Source of the DNA: Astropecten irregularis
Taxonomy: Eukaryota; Echinodermata; Asteroidea; Paxillosida; Astropectinidae
Assembly (NCBI GenBank): GCA_963971285.1
Contig: OZ020251.1
Coordinates: 2,356,001-2,420,000 of the forward strand
Direction: 5' to 3'
DNA length: 64,000 bases
Positions 24,324-36,300 of the stretch are shown here, piece after piece. The translations under genes and the position numbers were made by a program. Below the pieces are notes generated by a model. The model saw only the letters and a list, made by a program, of their open reading frames with translations. It had not been told where the DNA came from and searched no databases. Numbering within the stretch: position 1 is the stretch's first letter; each line of letters begins with the position of its first letter.

Positions 24324-27300
24324 TCTTCAAAAGACGTGCCTTTAAAACACCTGCCAATTATAAATATTATATTAAATTATGTTATATGTTTATACACAGA
24401 TTAATTAAAACAAAGCTCAAAAACAAAAACACAAAACAATCATCATTATTATTCATTAATTGATTTATTAATTTTAAACATAAAAAGCACGTTTTCATAA
24501 GGCATTTGACTTCGTGTATAATTTAATTAATATTTTAATAAAAATTGTATTGTGCCATTTTATCTAATAATTATGGTATCAACATAATTTATTTCTTCAC
24601 GGTTTCAGCCACAAGCAAACATATTATGTTATGATGACATTAAAAAACATTAATGCAAGTAGCCTACATGTTGTACACTGCTGCATGCTGCAAACTGCAT
24701 GGATTCTTGTTTGTGTACGTTTTCCCATAGGGACCGAGTTGGTCACGGACCGAGTTGGTCACGGACCGAGTTGGTCATGGACCGAGTTGGCCTCGGACCG
24801 AGTTGGCCACGGACCGATTTGGTCACGGACCGAGTTGGCTTCGGACCGAGTTGGTCTCAGACCGAGTTGGTCACGGACCGAGTTGACTCGGACCGAGTTG
24901 GTTACGGACCGAGTTGACTGGCACCCTAGATGGGTGGGGCTGTCTTGTAATTTCCCAAAACTGTTAAAATGTTATGATTGTTCTTTTGAAAGGCCTATTT
25001 ACTTAGTGGTATACAAAACTATAAAAATGGTTGGTCGTAGAGAATTTCACATTGCAAACATGACCAGTTTGAAAATTGAAAAAAAAAAAAGTTTTAATTT
25101 TAGCATTGGATTGTGTATTATGCATAGTTAGTATTCTCCACTGACTAGATCATAATTTTTTCATAAAACCTTTGAAAAACATCTATTTGAGTTTTTCAGT
25201 ATTTTTTCACCTTTGATCAAAATTTTGCAATTTTTGATATAAATCCATTAATTTTAGACCAGAAAAGTTGAAGTTGCGATCCTGTTGTCCTTTTAAGATG
25301 TTCTGCATTGTTTCAATTCTTATCTCTGAATCAGCATTGTGAGTACACACACCATTGCTCTACTGTTGTCTTGTGGGCCCTTTTACATGTACGTAGTTTC
25401 CAAACTAACACCTTTGCGTTGTCCGGTTATGAATATGTGTTGTGGTTATGCACATTTCCTCTCATTTCCTTGTTATCTTATCTCTGCCACATGCAAAGTT
25501 GCATACCTCATTCTGGTTTTTGTCCGATGATGTCAAAGGGATATAATTATGTTCCTGGTCATGCAGCAAATATTGAACCTTTTGAGAAATTACATAGGGC
25601 CTACATCTACCATCATCTACATAATAGCAGTATTGATAAAAGAAATTGAATAGACTTTACACCACATCTTCCAATGACATTAATTTGGTTTTAAATGTCC
25701 ACTTGATCGATGTAAGTAGACAATCCTTATGCATAGAAATTGTCATTGAAAAATAAACAAGGAAGAATTGACTGGGATTCGAACCAGCAACCCCCCACCA
25801 GTGAATTTTTCTTGGTTCAATTTTTCAATGACTTAAAATGAATCCAGTCAGTTTCCCTTGTGGTTTGTATTTGATGATTAGAATTAGATAAGGCTTTGCA
25901 GAAATTACACATTTACTGCATATTTATCACATTGAAAGCCAGGGAAAGTACTGTAAAAAGGGACAGAAGATGAAAGTTCCTAACACAGACCTGGGCTTTT
26001 GGTTCCTGAAAAGGCCATAAGTTCCTTTGCAGGGGGCACTGCCATTACAAATCTAAATGTCATTTGGGACGCAGGGAAGGTTATTGAGGTACCAATGTCA
26101 AAACCAGAGCACCATCAAACATTTATCATAGTCAGACATGGTCTGCAATCATATTTTTATTGCCATCATGTTGACTGCAGACTATGGACTTAGCTACTTC
26201 TGCCAAGAATTGTTTATTGCCCTAATGCCCTTTTTATTGTGTATGTTGCAAGAAAATGGGAACTCCCTTGGCAATACTGCAGTTTGTTTAATATCCCGGA
26301 AAAGGAGTTGGCAAACAGTTTCAAAAGAGCCAATTTTATTTTCAGTTTCTGTTTTAGTACGGTACCTACAGGCCTACTATGCACATAAGCTTTTTGAATT
26401 TCTTTATTTAATGACATGCAAAAAATCACCCTCGGATTTTCCCAGAAGAAAGATTGCAGCAATAATTGAGAAGTCAAAGGTCATAGCCTAGGTGCTGTAG
26501 TACTTGCTGAAACACATTGTAAACAATCTGTCAATGTATCCATTGTTTTCTTGGGATGAGCAGTATGTGCATGGTTTCATGGCTTCTGACTGCCAAACAA
26601 ACAAAGATAATTGACTATTGGGGACACGTAAGGCTGGATGGCTTAGTTGGTAGAGCACCTGTACGGTATTCAGGAGGTCGCTGGTTCGAATCCGGCTCCA
26701 GTCAATTTTTCTTTGTTCACCTTTCCATGAGAAGCTTTGATGTATTATTCAGTCCAATTCCTCCAGTTTTATTAAAACTGTTTTTCAGGCTTTCATTCAC
26801 AATAGATATTAATTAACTTGGAGTTGAACCCGAGACCTCTGGTTTAATGTTTAGGACCTCTTTAACGGCTGCTAGTCCAGTCTTAACTTTTGTCTATGTT
26901 GACTTCCTTCTATGTAACAAGTCCTAATTCTGCATTTTATAAGATTTAGTGGACCCTACTCAGAAATGTTTTTATTTGCCAGCAAAACTCAAATTTACCT
27001 CACCCACAGAGAATGACTTTATAACCTTCTGTATCATTCATGACGAGGTCTGTGCATCATAAATCATTCCTAGGCTGGAGTCTGGATTGTTTTATGTGAT
27101 GTAGGCCTCTTATCACAGAGAGCGAGGAAATGATTTTTTATCAAGCCAGTGAACCCACTAGGGATATTTATCTAGCCTTGTAAGTCAGATTCAATGTGAT
27201 AATACATGTATCTGTCTGGGTCCAACATTAGGTCACTAAATGCCTGTGTATGGTTCACACTTGTAAGCAGGGGTCAATTTTATAGAGGATTAGAGCTGCT

Positions 27301-30300
27301 TAAGCACAGAAATTTGCTTGAGCAAAAAAAAGTTTTCCTTGATCAAACATAATGAATAAAATTTAATACCAACGAAATGTTCATGTGATTTTGACTACTT
27401 TTGACTTGTTGTAGGCCTATTCGAACAATGTTTGCTGAGCATTCATATTTCATAACATTCACAAGAAGTTTGGGCTGGCATACTGATTTGAATTATACCA
27501 AGCAAATTTTGGTGCTTAAGCAGCTGTATGAAGTATGAAATTGGCCCCCTGATTTTTGCAACCTGGCAACACTGATGCAGCTTTCACTAGTGTTTCAGGC
27601 CCTCCCAACTCTAAGCATTTTATAAATGTCAGGTCATTATTTTGGTTGATGAGCAGTTTGCAGCAGTTTATTACTTGTATTGAGAAGTTAAATACTTAAA
27701 GGAGAGTAGTAGAGAAGTAGATCTGTCAGTAATTTTTAAGTAGTGTTTATTAATTTGAAAATGTGTGTTAGTGTTTACCACAATCAAAATAATTGCCATT
27801 TAGCCCTATATGCATTATGCATATTGTGGCAATTATTTGTGTAGGGTCAAGTGGCTATATAGGCCTAGGTCTTTAAGGTGAAGCCACTTGCAATCTTGAA
27901 CTGAAGTTGAACATGTATTAACATTAAGGAGGAAGTTAGTACCATGTTGGAGGCTTGGAGTTGGAGTACTTAGGAATGAAAGTGAAACCCGAAACGAATT
28001 GTTGCAATGGGCCTGGGACTGTCAGACTTCGCTGTGGAGTGTGGAGACACACAAGTTCACATTTCACAAATGGCCCTGTGCCCACGCCAATACAATAAGT
28101 AATGTAGGCCTACATGTATGCCAATACACATTTATGTAAACCATTTCCTGGATCACACAGCACATGACCCAAATGATAGGACATTTAATACATACTAGGG
28201 CCTACACATACTGTAGTCTGGAATTTCTGGATCAATAATGAGAACTTAATTTTGCCATGCCCATGGGAAATGTCAAACCAGCCCAAAATCCAAATATGAC
28301 CCTGGAATTGTCCCTCTGGTTAGTTTTGATCAACTTAGCCTTTGACCTGGGGCCAATTTCATAGAGCTGCTAAGCCCAAAAATCCGCTAAGCATGACATT
28401 TCTGTCTCAATAAAAACAGGATTAATAACCAAATGTCCATGTGTTGTTTATCTTTTGCAATTGTTCTTTGGCTGTTGTTCGCTGACCATGAATATCAAAT
28501 CGAATTTTCAATTGTGGTTTGTTTTATTGGGCAAGCCATTTTTGTGCTAAGCAATTTTTTGTGCTAAGCAGCTCTATGAAATTGGTCCCAGTCCTGTTTA
28601 CAAAAATGTGAAGAGATTAAAACAATTACAATAGTTCAATGCCAGTTCTGGTCAAAGTGTTGAACTATGTGCACTATGCAAACAGGATATGATGAAAATA
28701 CAGTGTAGGCCTACAAGGATTTATTTTTATGGTTGTGAAAGGTTGGCACATTGCTAAACCAGGTTTGGATTTGGACGAAGCGGAAGTGGGCATGGCATTG
28801 CAACATTTCCTATTGATTTGAGTCTTGCAGTTTTGGTTTGTAATTGCTTTGTTTGTGATGCTGTTGAACGGACAGTCCCGAGTTATCTGTAGAATTATGA
28901 GTGTGTTTAGCCCTTGGATGTGCCACCACAACCATTAAGCATTGTTGCTATGAAGATAGGGAACCATATAGGCCCAAGGCCTAGTATTAATTTATTTCCA
29001 AGGATGTGCATTTAAGCCTACTCCATGGTAAATTGGTATAGCAGTTATACCGTGAATATCCTTGATCATCAGTTTTGGTCACCTTTGATCACTTTTTCTT
29101 AAATATGGACATCCTTATACTAATTAGTTCAATTTCATGTGCAATACTAATTAGCTATTGTGGCACTCTGTGGTAAACTGTTGTAGCTATGGAGCACTGT
29201 GGTATAGCTATGGAGATCTATGGTTCAGCTATGGACATCTATGGTATAGCTATGGAAATCCATGGTATAGCTATGGACATCTATGGAGATCCATATTATT
29301 GCTTATAGATATCACCATAGAGCTATATCACGAAGCCCTAGCATACATGTTTTAATAGTAAGTAGTATCATTGCCATTTCATTGGTATAGCCATTGTATA
29401 GTAATTTTGCATGCTATAGCCCATGGTACAATATATAAACCATTGCATGGTATACCCCATCCACACATTGTGTGGTCTTGCACATACCAAAACCATTAGC
29501 ATCAAATAGCCACAACTCTAATGCCAATTCATCCTCAGCAAGTTTTGCTGTGCATTATTGCTGCCTAGGGCTACAGGGCCAGCTGGGAATTTTTTTCAGT
29601 TTATAGTTACCAAGTCTGCATTGCATTTGCAGTGTGTCTGTTCATAGAACCACATGTTAGGAAGAGTAGAACCATGAAGGAGTTCTTATTCCTCCATGAT
29701 AGAACTAGAAATTCTGTGGTCTGTTATATTTTATCTGTGGTACAAGATGGAAGCCAAGATACATCCACCAAAAGCTGGTAGCCAATAATTCCCACATTTC
29801 TACCTCCATGTTTTACCTAAGCATGACCTAAGCGTATAAACCAGCCTGTAGATTTGTTAAATATTATGTTATGATTTGAAAGAATTCCAAATTTGGTGTC
29901 TTGGTCTGTTTATGTGGCACTTGGGGAGGTGCTTGTCAGTGATGATCGATGACAAGATTAGACTGGTGTGGCTGCCTGATGTTTGAATGTCTTATCATGA
30001 CTGACAAGTGCCATCTGGTGCTGAGAGTGGGACCACAGTGGGACCAGACCCTTACATTATTTCATATATCATTAATCAGCAGACATGTACAAGTCTAGTT
30101 GAACTTTGGGAATCAAGATTACATACAGCGAATCAATGGGCGTGCTTAGATGTTCGTGAGTTGATATTTGTTTCGCTTTGGTCATCTGCAAGTTTCCATA
30201 TGGGACGGTAGTCATGGTACCAGTTTCACTAGGGGACTTGGACAAGTCTAGTTGCTCTCGGAGGTATGGCACTTAGTTTAGCTATGTTTTAATTTCACAG

Positions 30301-33300
30301 TTCACTAGCAGACCCTGCACAGATCCATTCATCATCTTGATAGAAGGATACCTTCAAGTCCTGAAGAGTGATGTGATTTACAATGTCCATGCGATGGTAC
30401 TGATTTCACTGGTGGACTTGAACAAGTCTATTCTCCATCTGATGAATAATTTAGGGGGTCATTTTAATAGGGGGACTTGTGCGAGTCTAGTTGTCCCTCC
30501 AGCATCATCAGTGTTATACCAGCTAGCCAGGGTCATTCAGGGTCGTTGGATGCCCAGATTGGGCCCATTCCATTGGCTGACTTAGGAGCCTCATCAGGGA
30601 TCATCTTATAAAAACCAGGAAAAATCGGCATCACTGGCAGTTAAACTTCAGACTGCCTCTTGCTCGGTGATGACAAGTTAATTCTCCTCTCGTCTCCAGC
30701 CTGAGAACATTCAGAGCCTAGCCTGGGTGGGTGTGTGCTTGATGAAGACATGAACTTGTTGTGAACCTGTTGGCTGCGATGATGCCTGTTTGTCTTCTAT
30801 TTTCAGGCTGGCTCAGCCTGCCAAGCAAAGGGGAAGTTGCTGTCAGATATCTCTAGTAATATTTGGAGGACAAACAATTAACCTCTGCAAGCTGCTTACC
30901 AACCAATATCACTGATCAACTTCAAACTGTGGTTAATGGCAGTAAAGAAGCCAGTTTTGGGCATGTGGGTGTGTTGCCTGTTGGGAAGGGGGCACAGTAC
31001 CAAAGGAAGGGGCACAACACTGACACTTGTACATAAGTAGTTTTAGTTTTTGTTGATGGGAGAGGGCAGCCTCTTGCTACTGCTAGGGTAGGGGCTAGAA
31101 GACCCCCCTCCCCTTTGTGGCCTGCCTGGCACAACCTTATCGAAACATAAGCCCCGTTAGGACAGGACTCTTTTTTGGTAAAACTCACAGAGACAATGGT
31201 TACTTTACCCATTTTAAGTCCAGTCCGAACGACCAGAAAACTTTCCTCTCAGTTACTTTAATCAAGTCCAGTGGTTACTTTTACCGGCTGGATTAATCCA
31301 GTGCGAACGTGCGACTCGGGAAAACGTGACTTGGTAAAGCCCAACATCTGGTCACATGATAGCATATAGGCTGTTGTTTTTGGTTTGGAGACAGAAAAAC
31401 TGAAAGAGAAAAACACACAAATTCTTGGTGGAACAGCACAGTGCAAAATATTCTGCAAGTTACTGAATACTGATCAACAACTTTTGATCTTCATGAATAC
31501 AATTCATCCATCCCCTACCCTTCCACTCACCAAAGTCCCCTCCACTCCACAGTTCAAACCCCTCCCTCTCTAGTCTGAACCTCTTCCCCCTTTCCATTTC
31601 CAAAATGAAAGTGCTTAACCTTCCCCAAGTTGTCCTTCAAAAATAGCCCTAAAATTATGTGATACCCAAAACTTGTGGCTCAGAAAAATTGATGACAGTT
31701 GCATATGTGTGTGCGTTCGCCTTACCTGACTACACATCCTATGTCCACAGTCACAGAACTAATCAACTTATTTCAAATATCACCCAGAAAAAAAAGAAGA
31801 GAAGAAAACAGCTGTAGCTTGTTATCAGGGTCAAAGTTGAACAAGAATGAGAGAATTATGAGGCTCATTCAGGTCAGTTTTCCCAGAGTGAACTTCTGAC
31901 AGACTGTTCTAGGATCAGTGGAAATATGGTGGATAGTTTTTTAGAAGATATAGGCCTACTGGGTGAGTCCAAAAGAACTTGACTGGAATTGGTGATGCTT
32001 TTCAAAACAAATGACACACACTTAAAAGTTCAATAAAGCATATATTTAACAAGTATTCTCTCCTGCTTTTTATAGAAAAGAAGAATGAAAAAAATTGATC
32101 ATTCTTAAGAGGAGTTATGTCTATTTGAATAAAGGTACATGTACTCATTTTACAAGCTGTCCATAGAATGTTAATGCTTGACTGAATCTAAACATATGAA
32201 AGGATATTAAAGATTCTTTTTAGCTATGCACACAGCTAAAATGCGTACTTTACATTGGTTTTGTGAAGTATTCCATGGACAGCTTGCAAAATGAGTACCT
32301 TCATTAAAATAGACATAAGTCCTCTCTTAGGAATGATCAATTTATTTCATTCTTTTTTTCTAATAAGCAGGAGAGAATGCTTGTTAAATGTATGTTTTTC
32401 TGAGCTTTTGAGTGTCATTTGTTTCTTCTGAGAAGCATGACCAATCCCGGTCAAGTTCTTTTTGACTCACCCTGTAGAACATGGTTGAGGTACAATAAAC
32501 TGCTTCATCTCATTGAAACAGGACAACAAGCACTTACAACAAGCACTCTACAGATAATGTAGCAGAGTGATTTAAGACAGTGATGATGCATGACTCATAT
32601 ATGAATCCTGGCAGCTGGACAAAGAACCCGGTCCCTTCGTTCAATCATAGTCTCTTTCACAGTGTAATGTACATTATTTGGATTGATATGGGGATGTTGG
32701 AAGATTTATTGAAGGAGATACGCAGTCAATGTCTTTGGTGAAAGCACCAGCATGTTCATTTTAAAACTTGATAATTTTGAAAAAGCAATGACTAAGGACA
32801 GGAAGGCAATGACCTGGGCACCGAGGCAATGACCAGGGGCAGCAAGGCAATGACCAGGGGCAGCAAGGCAATGACCAGGGGCTCCAAGGCAATGACCAGG
32901 GGCAGCAAGGCAATGACCAGGGACACCAAGGCAATGACCAGGGGCACCAAGGCAGTGACCGGGGGCAAGGCAATGACCAGGGGCACCAGGGCAATGGCCA
33001 TGGGCACCAACTTACCAAGGCAATGACCAGGGGCCGCAATGATATAGGGGACCAGTGGCAAGAATCCAGAATACGTCAAGTTAGCTAGTGATGGAAGGGA
33101 AGGTGGTGGGTTACCAAGGAAGCAATTAAGGCAATGGCCAAGGACACCGAGCCAACAACCAACAGCCTAATCAAGAACTAGACTGTTGACCCTTGAAGAT
33201 TTACAATTCATGCTCAATTTTGTTGTTTTTACTTTTTGATTGCTGTAGCTCTGTGGCTGTGCCCTCCTTGGAGTCGGACTATGGCTGTGTTTTGAGCCCA

Positions 33301-36300
33301 ACATCCAGCAGTATGCCACAGCATCAGGGGACCTCCAAGAGTACTACATCGCCGTCTACGTCATCATCGGCATTGGAGGACTCATGATGCTGGTGGGATT
33401 CCTCGGATGCTGCGGGGCCTGCATGGAGAACACTGTCCTCCTTGGCATGGTAAGTGCATCATCATCATCACCATGGGGACACAGTAGGGCGCCCTCTAGA
33501 TTAGTCTCTACTTATGCCTCCATCCATTTCTAGGGTCTTTCTCAGGCTCAGGCTCAGGCTTCTGTCATACATATGGTGAAAATAACAGGTTGTGGTTTTT
33601 CATTGAAGCTGAAGCTCTGTTACCTCTTTCAAACGAGAGAATCTACTTCCAAAGTGCAGCCAAAAGCCTCTATTTTGATACCCGTAATTAATAAAATGGT
33701 GCGGGAGCTGGAGCCCAGCTTTGAGGAAGGTTTCAACTTTCAAGTATTCCTGGACCTTTGAAAGACCTGGGGCCGATTTCATAAAGCTCTGCGACGCGTC
33801 GCAACTCGATTTGCGACGCGTCGCATCTATGCGGTGAGTCCATAGAGAAAGGATGCGTCTTAACTCTGCGATGCGTCGTAAGTTTTATGAAATCGGCCCC
33901 AGGACTGCAAAGGTCAGATGTTCTAGGTTCATATGGGTCTTGATGGTCCAATCTGAGCAAAGTCAGAAGAGTAGGTTAAGGTAACCTCTAGGTTTCCTGT
34001 CCCCAAAATCTGCCCAAGTTCTATGTCCCTGCCACATGAATTTAAAGACACAGGACTGTAGAGCCCAGGCACTGGAACTTCATATTGGGCTTGATGGCCC
34101 AACTTGGTCCAAGTCCAAAGAATGTGCCATATGGATATTGTGTTTGTGTATGAAGCACACATGACTGTAGGGTCCAGGAACTTTAACATTTTAGTGAGCT
34201 TGATAGTTGGTCCAAGACTCCAATTTCAAAGAATGTACAATAGGGGAACTTGAAGGGTCTAAGAGAAAGATTTTGTGGGGGAAGTTGGAGGCAGTTTGGG
34301 TCAAGGATTAGGCTGAATTGTCTTGCCATTCATCATCATGTTCTCATGACAATCTTAACCCGCTTTTTCGTTGCAGTTCTTCACATTCTTGCTGCTGATC
34401 TGTGTGGCTGAGGTGGGTGGCGGCATCTGGAGTTACCTCAACAGAGATCAGCTGAAGACGATTGTCGAGAAAGGTACTTGTTCGATCTGAGGCCCTGGGG
34501 GGCTGGGGTTGCACTTCCACGGTTGAGACAGGAACACACAAGCTAACACCACAAAGGTTTAACTAGTCTGTCCAGCTATTCAAAGGCAACAAAGGCCCTT
34601 GAAATATTCCTTCAATCATCTCAGCTCCCTGTGGAAGTATTCAATTCCTGATTCTGCTGTTAAGCCCAAGTGGGTTGATTGAAACACAACAACCAACAGG
34701 TGTTCAATTACTCTTGGGTTGTTTGAAACAAAGTATCATGCTTATGGACACAAGCATGATCCTGTGGCTGGATTCGAACCCAGCCATACAACCTGTGGAA
34801 TCTACCGAAGAAAAAATTTACCACGCCAGACCACTTGGCCCAGCTGCTCTGCATACTCCACTGATCTTTCTGTCGATGACAACTTTATAGCCAATTAAGC
34901 TCTTCCGCACATTCCTCCTTTCTCTGTAGATGCTTGGGGTTCGGAGGGCCTGATGTTTCGATCCTAGCAGGATCTTTTTCAAAGGCTAGGATCTGACGTT
35001 AGGCCCTCCTAACTCCAAGCATATTTCTGGTCAATATTTTGGTTGAAAAGCAATTTGCAGCAGTCTATTAATTCTTGTATTGATCTCTGTTGATGTTTGT
35101 TTGTTGTTTGATGTTTGCTTGTTTGTTTATTGATAATTGTTTGTTTGTTTGTTCTGCAGGTATGCTGAGCACCATGACAGAGGCTTACTCCGGGGATGAC
35201 ACGGTCATCACATCGGCTGTTGATGATATGCAGCAAAAGGTATAGATATGGTTTCAGCTGTAGCATCATTCAGTTATTCACGAACATCCCAAATATGTCC
35301 TGGTATATTGAAGGATTTTGAGCCCCGGGGCCAATTTCATGAAACCCTGAGGCTGATCTGTAATGTGATTTGGTTGAATAAAGCAAAGTGTGATGTCACA
35401 ATTGAAATCACTATGGTGATACATTGTATTGAGAATTCTTCTTCAGATTGATCTTGGTGTTTTGTGAAATCCAGCCCTGGTCCAGCCTAAGATTTCAGGC
35501 CGGAAGGTCTGGGCCTGGTCAGGCTTTCCAACAGCCAGGCCTGAGCAGTGTCTATGTTTCTCACCTTTATCACACTTTTTTTCAATTCTTGAGAGACTTT
35601 TGGTGCATAAATGAATCTTTTCACACATTGGAGTACTTGTGTAAGATAATCAGGATAGACTACTGGTCAACAGACTTGATCAATTCAGTGACAGATCCAG
35701 GGAGGGAGAAAGACTCAAAGAGAGAAGAAAAAAGACGGGGGAAACAAAATTAATTGCGCAGTTCACGCTTTAACCTGCTAGCTTTGATTGTCCCATCGCT
35801 ATTGGTTCATTTTATTTCCACAACCCCCCACCACCCTTTAGGAAAATGATCCTGGATAAAAAGTGGATATACCCCTGTGCTCAAATGCTCAAAGATGATT
35901 TTATTTCAATACAAATGACGTTTTGAATTGACGATTGAACCATAAAGATTCATTTGTTTGTTTGTCTGTTTGTTGTTGATACAGCTCCAGTGCTGTGGAG
36001 CCAAGGGCCCAATGGACTGGGAGGGAAGAATTCCTGATTCTTGCTGCAAGGAGCAGAGTAAAGGCTGCGGGTTGCTACCATCTGATTCCATCTACTCACA
36101 AGTAAGCTCATTGTCTCTCCAGATTGATGGCAGAAACCCTGTCTTCACTAGATCCCCCTATTGGTGGTTCCAGATTCACCTTTTGCCAAATTGCCGGATC
36201 AGTGCCATTTGTGCGTTAAGTGTGAATATTAACTGGTAAAAGGCTTCTTTCATTGCATATAAACACCTCAGTTTGAATTTCCCAGACTAAAGACTCTGTT

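Noticed and set aside
26628-26735. Functional tRNA gene
   Set aside because: A and B boxes are good but the acceptor and anticodon stems do not form, and the downstream body is shared with other SINE copies.
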